52,838 nucleotides of DNA from Oscillospiraceae bacterium (GTDB taxonomy: Bacteria > Bacillota > Clostridia > Oscillospirales > Oscillospiraceae): contig JAAWSV010000017.1 of the NCBI GenBank assembly GCA_022801715.1, positions 1 to 52,838 of the forward strand. Direction: 5' to 3'. The translations under genes and the position numbers were made by a program. How positions within the stretch are numbered: position 1 is the stretch's first letter; each line of letters begins with the position of its first letter. Shown one piece after another: positions 32,877-41,411 of this stretch. The notes under the pieces are model-generated. The model saw only the letters and a list, made by a program, of their open reading frames with translations. It ran no database searches and was not told the DNA's origin.

Positions 32877-34202
32877 CTACTTTACTTTTCCCAAGGTCTC
32901 CCGGGCCTTAGCCAAGGAGGCCTTGGCGCCGCCGGCGCAGAGGATGGCATAGAACGCCTTCTCGCAGGCCTTCTCCATCCAAGCGGTCTTGGCCATGGCC
33001 TCGTCCATGGTCTTGCCCACGATTACCGCGCCGTGGTGGCCCATGAGCACGTAGTCGCTATCCTTGAGGCCGTCGGCGATGACCTCGCCCAGGTCGTTGG
33101 TGCCGGCGCTGCGGTAGGGGGTGCAGGGGATCACGCCGGTAAGGCCCTCGCCGATCAGATCCAAGGGCACGTCCATCTCCAAGATGGCAAACACCGTGGC
33201 CCAGCGGCCATGGGTCTGGACAATGGCGCCTACGTCCGGGCGCTTGCGGAAGATGGCGGTGTGCATGACCCACTCGCAGGTGGGCTCGCTGTAGGGGGTG
33301 AAGATGTGGTCATCCTTGTCGCAGATGAACCGCTCCCAGCCACGGGCGTCCCGCAGGTTCTTCTGGAAGCACCAAGCGGGGCTGCCGGAGATGTAGCACA
33401 GGCCCGTCTGCAAATCCCGCACCGCCACGTCGCCGGACTCGCCGGAGGGAGAGTAGCCCTTGATGTTCAGCATCCGGGTGCCCCGGGCCACCTCCTCCTT
33501 GAAGAGGATCTCGTTGTAGTTCTGGTAGGTGTTGTAGTCGGTGTCCACGGTGTACTCGTAGTTGGCGGTGACCAAATTCAGCGGCTGGTCAGTGATGGTC
33601 TCCACCTCTCCGATCAGCTCCGCCAAGGCGATCTTCTCCGCCACGGACTCCATCCAGGCCACGTAGTTGATCACGTTGTCGATGTTGTCCCCCACGCAGA
33701 TGATGCCGCCGTTGTAGAGCATGACGCATTTCTGGTCGGCCAAGGTCTCCACCACCTCGCGGTAGTAGGCCTCGGTGGCGGCGGGGTCGCTCTGGACGCA
33801 GCCCACGTTGCAGCTGGCCTCCGCCTGTTCAGCCAGAACAAAGGGCAGGCCCTGCTTCCGGTTGGTGAACATGGTGGTCCACAGGGGGTAGACATGGATG
33901 ATGGCGCTGACATCGCTGCGGGCCTTGTAGATGGCCAAGTGCAGCGGCAGATTTTCATGGCAGGGGGCATGGTGGGTGATGTAGTTCCCGTCGCTGTCCA
34001 CCACGGGCATGTCGCTGCCCAAGTAGGCGGCGGGATCGGTGACACCGATGGTACCGGGCTTGATGGAGATGGTCACATTTCCGGTTCCGCTGTCCCGGAC
34101 GCTGGCCTCCCCCATGCTCTCGTTGGGGAGCCAGCCCTCGCTGTGCAGCCGCTGGATGCAGCGGGCCAGCTCGTCTTGGAATAATTTCATGCTGTAGCTC
34201 AT
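32877..34202 (-). CDS. Two-domain class II aldolase/adducin protein
   Basis: A 441-residue protein built from two class II aldolase domains (about 1-205 and 215-441), where most family members have one. Compared with fuculose-phosphate aldolase (E, H, H, H zinc site), domain 1 keeps the acid (CHENLPLH) and first histidine (IIHVYP) but has Tyr and Gly in place of the other two histidines (LYNGGIICVG). Domain 2 has the acid (TCEWVMH), Gln for the first histidine, then His (QTHGRW) and His (GHHGAVIVG). So each domain holds a partial metal site. Position with an FGGY kinase supports cleavage or isomerisation of a phosphorylated sugar. Confidence 0.85.
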   Translation of the reverse strand: MSYSMKLFQDELARCIQRLHSEGWLPNESMGEASVRDSGTGNVTISIKPGTIGVTDPAAYLGSDMPVVDSDGNYITHHAPCHENLPLHLAIYKARSDVSAIIHVYPLWTTMFTNRKQGLPFVLAEQAEASCNVGCVQSDPAATEAYYREVVETLADQKCVMLYNGGIICVGDNIDNVINYVAWMESVAEKIALAELIGEVETITDQPLNLVTANYEYTVDTDYNTYQNYNEILFKEEVARGTRMLNIKGYSPSGESGDVAVRDLQTGLCYISGSPAWCFQKNLRDARGWERFICDKDDHIFTPYSEPTCEWVMHTAIFRKRPDVGAIVQTHGRWATVFAILEMDVPLDLIGEGLTGVIPCTPYRSAGTNDLGEVIADGLKDSDYVLMGHHGAVIVGKTMDEAMAKTAWMEKACEKAFYAILCAGGAKASLAKARETLGKVK

Positions 34203-34281
34203 AGTTGTGTCCTCTCTTTGCCTTTTTTTCTGTATTTCTGCCGAGTATTTTGTAAGATTTCGGCTGCGTGATATTGACTAC

Positions 34282-34310
34282 AGTATACTACAGATGGGCG
34301 CCGCCTTCAA
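34282..34310 (-). promoter_or_regulatory. Promoter of the aldolase-kinase operon
   Basis: On the minus strand TTGAAG (34305-34310), 17 bases, TATACT (34282-34287), about 80 bases ahead of the aldolase start. The long untranslated leader between them is AT-rich and could carry a regulator site, but none is recognised. Confidence 0.7.
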
Positions 34311-34565
34311 TGATCAGAACACACGGAATCCCGGTCTGATGATTAGCGGAGATGGCAGAACTGGTCTGCTTGCGCCGGGAGGAAACAGACCGAAAAGGTG
34401 TTCAGCCTCTCCCCTGCTCCGTGTGGGCCGTCAGCGCCCTCCGATGCGGCGTTTCTCCTTGTTCTATGGGTAATTTTACACCTGTGGCGGGCGGGGCGTC
34501 AACTGCATTTTGATTGGCGGCACGGTGTGAAAGGGCAGGATTCTGTCTATACTGGCAGGTAGGCA
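34311..34565. other. Intergenic stretch upstream of the aldolase promoter
   Basis: Together with the promoter and the fba terminator, this fills the 426-base gap between the aldolase operon and the fructose-bisphosphate aldolase gene. No coding frame, repeat or operator is convincing here. It is the most likely place for a control site of the aldolase operon. Confidence 0.4.
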
Positions 34566-34600
34566 AAAAGGAGCCGCCCCTCGTGGGGACGGCTCCCTAT
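34566..34600 (-). terminator. Terminator of fba
   Basis: On the minus strand, GGAGCCGTCCCC pairs with GGGGCGGCTCC (one mismatch) across a 4-base loop and runs into TTTTTG, 30 bases behind the fba stop. Confidence 0.85.
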
Positions 34601-34628
34601 GAACGGTTTTGATTCGTTAGAAAGAGGC

Positions 34629-35597
34629 TCAGGCCTTGCCGTTGCAGCCCAGAACGTTGATCAGCTTGTGGCGGACCAGCTCCTTGATATTGGCGCGGGC
34701 GGGCTTGAGGTACTGACGGGGATCAAAATGGTCGGGATGCTCGCTGAAATACTGGCGGACGGTGCCGGTGAGGGCCAGGCGCAGATCGGAGTCGATGTTG
34801 ATCTTGCATACGGCGCTCTCGGCGGCCTTGCGCAGCTGCTCCTCGGGAATACCCACGGCGTCGGGCATCTTGCCGCCGTTGGCGTTGATCATCTTCACGT
34901 AGTCCTGGGGCACGCTGGAGGAGCCGTGGAGCACGATGGGGAAGCCGGGCAGGCGCTTGACGACCTCCTCCAGAATGTCGAAGCGCAGGGGGGGCGGGAC
35001 CAGCTCACCCTTCTCGTTGCGGGTGCACTGGGCAGCGGTGAACTTATAGGCGCCGTGGCTGGTGCCGATGGCGATGGCCAAGGAGTCGCAGCCGGTCTTG
35101 GAGACGAACTCCTCCACCTCCTCGGGGCGGGTGTAGTGGGAGGCCTCGGCGGAGACGTTCACGTCGTCCTCCACGCCGGCCAGAGCGCCCAGCTCAGCCT
35201 CGACAACCACGCCGTGGTCATGGGCGTACTCCACCACCTTCTTGGTGCCCTCGATATTCTCGGCAAAGGACTTGGAGGACAGGTCGATCATGACGGAGGT
35301 GAAGCCGTCGTCAATGCAGGACTTGCAGGTCTCGAAGCTGTCGCCGTGGTCCAGATGGAGCACGATGGGGATCTCGGGGCACTCGATAACGGCGGCCTCC
35401 ACCAGCTTCACCAGGTAGGTGCGGTTGGCGTAGGCGCGGGCGCCCTTGGAGACCTGGAGGATCACAGGGGCCTTCTCCTCGCGGCAGGCCTCGGTGATGC
35501 CCTGGATGATCTCCATGTTGTTGACGTTGAAGGCGCCGATGGCGTAACCGCCGTTATAGGCCTTCTTGAACATGTCGGCAGAAGTAACAAGGGGCAT
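34629..35597 (-). CDS. fba: Class II fructose-bisphosphate aldolase
   Basis: A 322-residue zinc-dependent glycolytic aldolase. Zinc and catalytic residues appear in VLHLDHGDSFE (HLDHG, about residues 79-90), EAELGALAG (about 133-141), IAIGTSHGAYKF (about 175-186), and LHGSSSVP (about 226-233). The cleavage yields dihydroxyacetone phosphate and glyceraldehyde 3-phosphate. It is preceded by AAGGAGG and its own promoter. It lies back to back with the PPi-type phosphofructokinase, so adjacent glycolytic steps share one intergenic region. Confidence 0.94.
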   Translation of the reverse strand: MPLVTSADMFKKAYNGGYAIGAFNVNNMEIIQGITEACREEKAPVILQVSKGARAYANRTYLVKLVEAAVIECPEIPIVLHLDHGDSFETCKSCIDDGFTSVMIDLSSKSFAENIEGTKKVVEYAHDHGVVVEAELGALAGVEDDVNVSAEASHYTRPEEVEEFVSKTGCDSLAIAIGTSHGAYKFTAAQCTRNEKGELVPPPLRFDILEEVVKRLPGFPIVLHGSSSVPQDYVKMINANGGKMPDAVGIPEEQLRKAAESAVCKINIDSDLRLALTGTVRQYFSEHPDHFDPRQYLKPARANIKELVRHKLINVLGCNGKA

Positions 35598-35630
35598 GGG
35601 AATAACCTCCTTATAATAAATGTCCCTTAT

Positions 35631-35658
35631 ATTTTACCACATTTCTGGCGGATTGCAA
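35631..35658 (-). promoter_or_regulatory. Promoter of fba
   Basis: On the minus strand TTGCAA (35653-35658), 16 bases, TAAAAT (35631-35636), about 35 bases ahead of the fba start. Confidence 0.65.
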
Positions 35659-35857
35659 CAGGCAAGCAGGACAAAACTCGGTAAGGACAGGCCCCGCTTT
35701 TGTAGGATTCATCTGAAAAAGGCCGGCGGCGCAGGTGGTTTGATTGCGTGCAGCTGTTAGGACCACTGTGTGTCTGTATCCCGCGAAAGGCCCCTGATTG
35801 TTTCATTTTTACCATGTAAAAGGGAGAAAATTGAGACAAGGTCGGTGATTCTTCCCG

Positions 35858-35886
35858 TTTACAAGGATGGAAGTCTTTGTTATAAT
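35858..35886 (+). promoter_or_regulatory. Promoter of the phosphofructokinase gene
   Basis: TTTACA (35858-35863), 17 bases, perfect TATAAT (35881-35886), 70 bases ahead of the start codon. The remaining 200 bases toward fba show no gene; a small palindrome (TTTTACCATGTAAAA, about 35808-35822) lies just upstream and could be an operator. Confidence 0.75.
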
Positions 35887-35957
35887 ATTCCTGTTTTCCG
35901 CGATGACACCGTATGCAACAGTATGCAAAGGATATTTTGGATTTGGAGGCAATCAAC

Positions 35958-37199
35958 ATGAGCAACACATTAAAAGGCGCCTGCATCATTGGTCAGTCCG
36001 GCGGTCCCACATCGGCGATCAACGCCAGCGCCTACGGCGTGATTCGCACGGCGCTGGACAATCCCATGATCACCCACGTCTATGGTGCGGAGCACGGCAT
36101 CAAGGGCGTGCTGAATGACCGCCTCTTTGATATGAGTCAGGAGGAGGCCGAGGAGCTGGCCCTGCTCAAGTTTACCCCCTCCTCCGCACTGGGCTCCTGC
36201 CGGTACAAGATCGCCGACCCAGATGAGGACGACACCGACTACAAGCGCATTTTAGAGATCTTTAAGAAGTACGACGTGCGTTACTTCTTCTATAACGGGG
36301 GCAACGACTCCATGGACACCTGCAACAAGATTTCCAAGTATATGATGCGGGTGGGCTATGAGTGCCGGGTCATGGGCGTGCCCAAGACCATTGACAACGA
36401 CCTCTTCGGCACCGACCACTGCCCGGGCTTTGCCAGCGCGGCCAAGTATATTGCCACCTCCTGCATGGAGGTCTATCGGGACGCGCAGGTCTATGACACG
36501 GGCATGATCGTGATTATGGAGATCATGGGCCGTCATGCCGGCTGGCTCACCGCCGCCTCCGCTCTGGCCAACATCGACGGCACCGGTCCGGACCTCATCT
36601 ACCTGCCGGAGACCGACTTCAGCATGGAGCAGTTCATTGCCGACGTGAAGCGTGTCTACAACGAGAAGGGCTGCTGCATGGTGGCCGTCTCCGAGGGCAT
36701 CCACTACGCCGACGGCTCCTTCGTCTCCGAGGCCCAGACCTCCGCTACCGACGGCTTCGGACATGCCCAGCTGGGCGGTCTGGCCTCCACGCTGGCCGAT
36801 GTGGTGAAGAAGGAGACCGGCGCCAAGGTCCGGGGTATTGAGCTGAGCCTGCTCCAGCGCTGCGGCGCCCATCTGGCCTCCCGCACCGACTATGAGGAGT
36901 CCATTCTGGCCGGCCGGGCCGCTGTGGAGAACGCTGTGGCGGGTCTCACCGACAAGATGGTGGGGTTTGCCTGCACCCGCGAGGGCGGCAAGTATGTCTG
37001 CAAGACCAAGCTGATTGATCTGAAGGACGTGGCCAATACGGAGAAGAAGGTGCCTCTGGAGTGGATCAACGCCCAGCACAACGGTGTGGAGCAGGCCTTC
37101 ATCGACTACTGCCTGCCCCTGATCCAAGGGGAGACGGAGATGGTCAAGGTCAACGGCCTCCCCCGCTTTGCCAAGCTGAAAAAGGTGCTTGCGAAGTAA
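35958..37199 (+). CDS. pfp: 6-phosphofructokinase, pyrophosphate type
   Basis: A 413-residue phosphofructokinase. The nucleotide loop reads FYNGGNDSMDT, where ATP enzymes have GGDGS, and the catalytic loop reads MGVPKTIDND with Lys where ATP enzymes have Gly (GTIDND). Both changes are the accepted marks of PPi-dependent enzymes, so the reaction is likely reversible and PPi-driven. MEIMGRHAGWLTA binds fructose 6-phosphate. The ATG at 35958 follows TTGGAGGC. Divergent from fba; ends at a strong terminator. Confidence 0.9.
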   Translation: MSNTLKGACIIGQSGGPTSAINASAYGVIRTALDNPMITHVYGAEHGIKGVLNDRLFDMSQEEAEELALLKFTPSSALGSCRYKIADPDEDDTDYKRILEIFKKYDVRYFFYNGGNDSMDTCNKISKYMMRVGYECRVMGVPKTIDNDLFGTDHCPGFASAAKYIATSCMEVYRDAQVYDTGMIVIMEIMGRHAGWLTAASALANIDGTGPDLIYLPETDFSMEQFIADVKRVYNEKGCCMVAVSEGIHYADGSFVSEAQTSATDGFGHAQLGGLASTLADVVKKETGAKVRGIELSLLQRCGAHLASRTDYEESILAGRAAVENAVAGLTDKMVGFACTREGGKYVCKTKLIDLKDVANTEKKVPLEWINAQHNGVEQAFIDYCLPLIQGETEMVKVNGLPRFAKLKKVLAK

Positions 37200-37216
37200 A
37201 ATTGGCAGAAAAATGA

Positions 37217-37256
37217 CAGGTGCCGCGCAGCTTTGCTGCGCGGCACCTGTTTTTTA
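37217..37256 (+). terminator. Terminator of the phosphofructokinase gene
   Basis: A 15-bp perfect stem (CAGGTGCCGCGCAGC with GCTGCGCGGCACCTG), a 3-base loop and TTTTTT. It separates this gene from the convergent GntR gene. Confidence 0.95.
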
Positions 37257-37272
37257 GTCTGTGTTTTTCCTC

Positions 37273-38007
37273 TCAGCCGCGCGGCTCTTCGCTTCGCTGG
37301 ACCTCACAGTTGTGCTGGCGGCGGAGGTTGTCGCCGGTGTCGGCGATATGCTGGTACATGATCTCCCGGGCCAGCTCTCCGTTCCCGGCCCGGATAGCGT
37401 CCACGAGCTTCCGGCTGGAGGCGATGGACTGGAGACGGGTCTCGTGGCTCACGGGAGCGGACACATTGAGCAGCACCAGAAGGTCCTCCACCGCGCTGAG
37501 CATCTCCTTCATAAAACGGTTCTTGGAGCAGCTGGCCACGGCCATGTGAAAGGAGAGATCCACGCTGTGAAAGTCGTGAAGGGAGTATGTCAGGCTCTCC
37601 TCGATCTTATCATAGGCGGCCTCCAGGTCCTTCAGGTCCTCCTCCGTGGCGTTCTGGGCGGCCAGATAGGCCATCTGGGTCTCCAGCAGCAGCCGGGTGT
37701 CGATGAGCTCGTTGATGGAGAAGCGGTTGAAGAGGTGGGTATTTTTGAAGTGCTCGGAGAGCAGCTTTACCGAATCGTTGAGGTAGGTCCCGTCTCCGCA
37801 GCGGATCTCGATCAGGCCCATGCTCATCAGTGAGCGCATGGCCTCCCGCAGGGTGGGGCGGCTGACACAGAGGATCTCCGCCAAGTTCTTCTCCGAGGGC
37901 AGCTTCTGTCCGGGGACGAAGGTCCCGTCCTCTATCATCTGGAGGATCTGGTCAATGATCAGCTCCGCCATCGTGGATTTTTTGATTTTTTTCAGTCCGC
38001 TTGTCAT
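37273..38007 (-). CDS. GntR/FadR-family regulator
   Basis: A 244-residue regulator. Residues about 8-75 form the winged helix (GQKLPSEKNLAEILCVSRPT, REAMRSLMSMGLIEIRCGDGTYL); about 90-230 is the FCD effector domain, with metal-ligand-like residues (DTRLLLE, DFHSVDLSFHMAVASCS, ETRLQSIASS). FCD regulators usually respond to sugar acids, hydroxy acids or related carboxylates. It lies behind the LarA-like gene on the same strand (57 bases apart), so the two are probably one operon, and it may also control the aldolase-kinase operon. The start at 38007 follows GAGGTGGG. Confidence 0.88.
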   Translation of the reverse strand: MTSGLKKIKKSTMAELIIDQILQMIEDGTFVPGQKLPSEKNLAEILCVSRPTLREAMRSLMSMGLIEIRCGDGTYLNDSVKLLSEHFKNTHLFNRFSINELIDTRLLLETQMAYLAAQNATEEDLKDLEAAYDKIEESLTYSLHDFHSVDLSFHMAVASCSKNRFMKEMLSAVEDLLVLLNVSAPVSHETRLQSIASSRKLVDAIRAGNGELAREIMYQHIADTGDNLRRQHNCEVQRSEEPRG

Positions 38008-38064
38008 AGAATCCCACCTCTGCTCTCTTTTCCTGTCCATCTGCATGTTTTAGATGGGCGGTGC

Positions 38065-39393
38065 TCACTCTACTCCGCTCTGTTCGGGGTCCCGCTCATA
38101 CACGGAGCACAGGCCGCCCTCCCCATCGAACCGGGGAAGCTGAAACTCCCCTGCCGGTTCAATGCCCGCCATCCCCCGCAACGCCTCGTACAGTGGGCGG
38201 GACACGTGGAAACAGGACAGCTCCAAGGAGTTCTTGGCCCACAAAATCCGCAGCTCCTCCGGCCTCCGCGGCGACAGGGTCTGCAGCGCGGCTTGGAGGG
38301 CCTCCCGGTCGGAATTCAGGTAGATGGGAATCCCACGGGCGGCGGAGAGGCCGCAGGTGACGCAGTTGGTCCAAGTGGCGGACCAGTCCACGTCGCTCAC
38401 TGTCTGCCGGCTCAAAAAGTCGGAGAAGAAGGCTCCGGTGCCCATATGGCCGCTCTCCTTGGATAAGGTGCGCACATAGAGCCGCTGGAAGCGCGTGGCG
38501 GCGTGGTCCTGGTGAAGAGGATCCCCTGAGCGGGCAAAGATGTTGGGGTCAAAGCCGGAGCCACTGATATTCTTCCCCACCTGGTCCAAAATCAGCAGGT
38601 CCACCTCCGGCAGGGGGAAACGGGCCATCCGCGCCCGGGCCATCTGAAGGAGCTCCGGCTCCCGCTGGGCCATGGTCTCCGGGGGCAGCGCCTCCACATG
38701 AAAAATCTCATCCCACTCATTTTGCAGCACGGCCACACCGCACAGAACGGGAAATCGGGCGAGAAACCGCGCCTCCGCCTGGGGCAGAAATTCCGGGAAC
38801 CGCCGGAACCCCAAGGCATGGAAAGCGGCGGCTCCCTGATGCTTCCCCAAGCCGACTGCCATCATCTTGGCAAGGCCGCTCTCATAGGCGCCGTGGAACA
38901 TGGTGTGGGGACGGACCTTGTTGCACACCACAATACCGTCGGCTTGGGCGGCCAGACGGTCACAGTACAGCGTCAGATCTCCGATCTGCGCGTAGGCCAC
39001 GGTGTCCATGGAGGAGCGCACCGGCATGTTCACAGCCTCCTCCGTAACACCAAAGCCCGCCAAGACCTCCGCCTGTCCCTCCGCCGAGGCCCCGCCGTGG
39101 CTGCCCATGCAGGGAACCACAAAGGGCTCCGCTCCCCTGCCCCGCAGTACCTCCCCCATGGCGCGGACGAGCTTTTGGAGCCGGGGGATGCCCCGGCTGC
39201 CCACCGTGATGGCGATGCGCTGTCCGTCCAAGCGGCGATGGGACAGAAGATCAGACAGCTGACTGCGCACCGCCTCCTCGGGACAAGGCAGACCATCTCT
39301 GGAAAAGGTCTGGCGCATGGGAATCAGCGGCGGCAGGGACAGGTCCGCGGCAAAGGGGATTTGCAGATGGGTGGGAGGGTATTGGTACAGCAT
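38065..39393 (-). CDS. LarA-like (DUF2088) protein
   Basis: A 442-residue protein of the lactate-racemase superfamily. The N-terminal half has AITVGSRGIPRLQKLVRAM and VVPCMGSHGGASAEGQAEVL, a pattern shared with LarA; the block VRPHTMFHGAYESGLAKMM holds His and Lys residues suited to bind the nickel-pincer cofactor. Family members racemise or epimerise 2-hydroxy acids, but many have unknown substrates. No larB, larC or larE genes are seen here, so cofactor supply is open. The start at 39393 follows AAGGAGTG; the longer frame to 39477 covers the promoter and is rejected. Co-directional with the GntR gene. Confidence 0.8.
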   Translation of the reverse strand: MLYQYPPTHLQIPFAADLSLPPLIPMRQTFSRDGLPCPEEAVRSQLSDLLSHRRLDGQRIAITVGSRGIPRLQKLVRAMGEVLRGRGAEPFVVPCMGSHGGASAEGQAEVLAGFGVTEEAVNMPVRSSMDTVAYAQIGDLTLYCDRLAAQADGIVVCNKVRPHTMFHGAYESGLAKMMAVGLGKHQGAAAFHALGFRRFPEFLPQAEARFLARFPVLCGVAVLQNEWDEIFHVEALPPETMAQREPELLQMARARMARFPLPEVDLLILDQVGKNISGSGFDPNIFARSGDPLHQDHAATRFQRLYVRTLSKESGHMGTGAFFSDFLSRQTVSDVDWSATWTNCVTCGLSAARGIPIYLNSDREALQAALQTLSPRRPEELRILWAKNSLELSCFHVSRPLYEALRGMAGIEPAGEFQLPRFDGEGGLCSVYERDPEQSGVE

Positions 39394-39462
39394 GCAGACA
39401 CTCCTTGGTGCATCAAAAAGTGGCAGGCTTTCATGGGTCGCCGCTTTTGGCTTATTTTCTCT

Positions 39463-39491
39463 ATTAAACCACACCATGTTGTATAAGTCAA
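39463..39491 (-). promoter_or_regulatory. Promoter of the LarA-like gene
   Basis: On the minus strand TTGACT (39486-39491), 17 bases, TTTAAT (39463-39468), 70 bases ahead of the start. Confidence 0.7.
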
Positions 39492-39535
39492 CTGTTTTTC
39501 ACCCATCCCCTATGGGGGCCGTTGTGCGGCTGCAA

Positions 39536-39575
39536 CAAAAAAATACGGCGGAGACAGGTTTTCCTGTCTCCGCCG
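39536..39575 (-). terminator. Terminator of spoIVA
   Basis: A 13-bp perfect stem (CGGCGGAGACAGG 39546-39558 with CCTGTCTCCGCCG 39563-39575), a 4-base loop and, on the minus strand, TATTTTTTT directly behind. It starts 22 bases after the spoIVA stop. Confidence 0.92.
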
Positions 39576-39597
39576 CACCGGATGTGCGCGGTACGCG

Positions 39598-41076
39598 CTA
39601 TAGTATGATGCAGATCAGCCCGCCGCTGCCCTCGTTGACAATGCGCTGAAGGGTCTCCTGGAACTTTCGCCGGGCGTCCTCGGGCATACGCTGGAGCTTG
39701 GCCTGCAGGTCCTCGTTGACCAGTTCGTGGAAGCTGCGGCCGAAGATGTTGGACTCCCAGATTTTGGCCGTGTCCCCCTCGAACTTCTCCATCAGGTAGT
39801 TGACCATGTCCTCGCTCTGTTTCTCGTTGCCTACGATGGGGGACACGGTGGACTCTATATCCACCTTGAACATGTGGATGGAGGGGGCGTTGGCCTTCAG
39901 GCGCACGCCGTAGCGTCCCCCCTGCCGCATGATCTCCGGCTCCTCCAGGATAAGCTCCTCCATGCTGGGCATGACGATGCCGTAGCCGGTCTCGTGGACG
40001 CTCTGAAGGGCGTCGGAGACCTTGTCGTAGGACCGTTTCACCTCCGCCAGGGAGCGGAGCAGGCTGAGAAGGTCCCCGTCGTCGGCGATGGTGAAGCCGG
40101 ACTGGCTGCTGAGGGTCTCGTAGAACAGCTCCCGGGGCAGGTCCAGCTCCACCCGGGCCACGCCCTTGCCCAGGTCGATGCCGGCGATGCGGGAGGCGCT
40201 GATCTCCTCCGCCTCGTCGATAACGGTCAGGGCCTCGCGGACCTCCCGCACGTGGGAAAGGTCTCCGGCGGCCTCGCGGATGTGACTGTAGATGCTGTTT
40301 TTGATGGGGTGGTCCATGTCCAGGGCGTCCACCCATGGGGGCAGGAAGAAGTCCATCTCACACAGGGGGAACTCGAAGAGCACCGCCTTGAGGATGTCCT
40401 TGATGTCCTGTTCATTCAGCGTCAGGCAGTTGATGGGCATACAGGCCACACCGTGGCGCTGGGAGATCTCCTCGCTGATAGCCATGGCCCGCTGGGACCG
40501 GGGATCGGCGGAGTTCAGCAGCACAATGAAGGGCTTCCCTAACTCCTTCAGTTCGCTGATCACCCGCTCCTCCGGCTCCACGTAGTCCTCCCGGTCGATG
40601 TCGGTGATGCTGCCGTCGGTGGTAATGACGATGCCGATGGTGGAGTGCTCGGTGATCACCTTCCGGGTGCCGATCTCCGCCGCCTCGGCCATGGGGATCT
40701 CCTGCTCGAACCAAGGGGTGGTGACCATCCGGGGCTGGCCGTCCTCAAACTGGCCCATGGCGCCCTTGACCATGTAGCCCACGCTGTCGATCAGCCGGAC
40801 CGAGAAGGCGGCGCCGTCCTCCAGGGTGACCTCCACCGCCTCCTCGGGGACGAACTTGGGCTCGGCGGTCATGATGGTCTTGCCGCTGCCGGACTGGGGC
40901 AGCTCGTCAATGGCCCGCTCCCGCCGGTACACGTTCTCGATGTTGGGGATCACCTGTGTCTCCATAAAGCGCTTGATGAAGGTGGACTTCCCCGTGCGGA
41001 CAGGCCCCAAGATCCCCAAGAAGAGACTGCCCTCCGTGCGCATGGCGATGTCCTGATAGATACTGGTATTTGTCAT
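39598..41076 (-). CDS. spoIVA: Stage IV sporulation protein A
   Basis: A 492-residue cytoskeletal ATPase that forms the basement layer of the spore coat around the forespore. The Walker A motif GPVRTGKST includes K30, the residue needed for ATP-driven assembly in B. subtilis. DSVGYMVKG is the switch-like motif and LNSADPRSQRAM a further conserved block. The C-terminal part ends hydrophobic (GSGGLICIIL), matching the segment that interacts with SpoVM. spoVM itself is found in this window at 46131-46205. Confidence 0.97.
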   Translation of the reverse strand: MTNTSIYQDIAMRTEGSLFLGILGPVRTGKSTFIKRFMETQVIPNIENVYRRERAIDELPQSGSGKTIMTAEPKFVPEEAVEVTLEDGAAFSVRLIDSVGYMVKGAMGQFEDGQPRMVTTPWFEQEIPMAEAAEIGTRKVITEHSTIGIVITTDGSITDIDREDYVEPEERVISELKELGKPFIVLLNSADPRSQRAMAISEEISQRHGVACMPINCLTLNEQDIKDILKAVLFEFPLCEMDFFLPPWVDALDMDHPIKNSIYSHIREAAGDLSHVREVREALTVIDEAEEISASRIAGIDLGKGVARVELDLPRELFYETLSSQSGFTIADDGDLLSLLRSLAEVKRSYDKVSDALQSVHETGYGIVMPSMEELILEEPEIMRQGGRYGVRLKANAPSIHMFKVDIESTVSPIVGNEKQSEDMVNYLMEKFEGDTAKIWESNIFGRSFHELVNEDLQAKLQRMPEDARRKFQETLQRIVNEGSGGLICIIL

Positions 41077-41331
41077 AGCCTCCGCCCTCTTTTCCGTAGT
41101 CTTTCACTGGGAGTTTATGAGGGGGTGTCCACAAATAGAACGGAGAGTTAAAAGTGAAGAGCGGAGATCATATTAAAGAACAGCTTGGAGCTTTTTGGGA
41201 ACCATCAAGAATTTCAAATTGTCCAGCTTCGCCGGACACCGAAACTCCTAACGCCTAATTTTATCCCTCCCTCTGTGCAGTTTTCACAAATCGACAAGCT
41301 TCCCTTCTCGGAGGTTTATGGGCTTTGTGGG
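41077..41331. other. Intergenic region between spoIVA and the amino acid transporter
   Basis: No gene is visible. On the minus strand CATAAACT (complement 41112-41119) lies about 40 bases ahead of spoIVA and fits the sigma-E -10 pattern CATAnnnT, with TCTATT at a possible -35 distance; spoIVA is a sigma-E gene in B. subtilis. The remaining stretch is AT-rich and holds the upstream region of the transporter promoter. Confidence 0.45.
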
Positions 41332-41360
41332 TTTACACCGCCGCTTTAGTGTGGTAGAGT
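41332..41360 (+). promoter_or_regulatory. Promoter of the amino acid transporter operon
   Basis: TTTACA (41332-41337), 17 bases, TAGAGT (41355-41360). The -10 lies within a direct repeat (GTGGTAGAGTGGTAGAG). Confidence 0.55.
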
Positions 41361-41411
41361 GGTAGAGCAATAAAATGTTGGCGGTGCCAACGGTGATTTG
41401 GAGGAGCCCAG

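Noticed and set aside
32847-34184. Plus-strand frame of 445 codons
   Set aside because: Mirror image of the class II aldolase; no ribosome binding site and biased residue content.
34207-34473. 88-codon frame between the aldolase and fba genes
   Set aside because: No ribosome binding site, overlaps the promoter, and has no family resemblance.
41077-41411. Riboswitch or T-box ahead of the amino acid transporter
   Set aside because: No T-box core (TGGNACCGCG), no specifier arm and no terminator/antiterminator pair were found.
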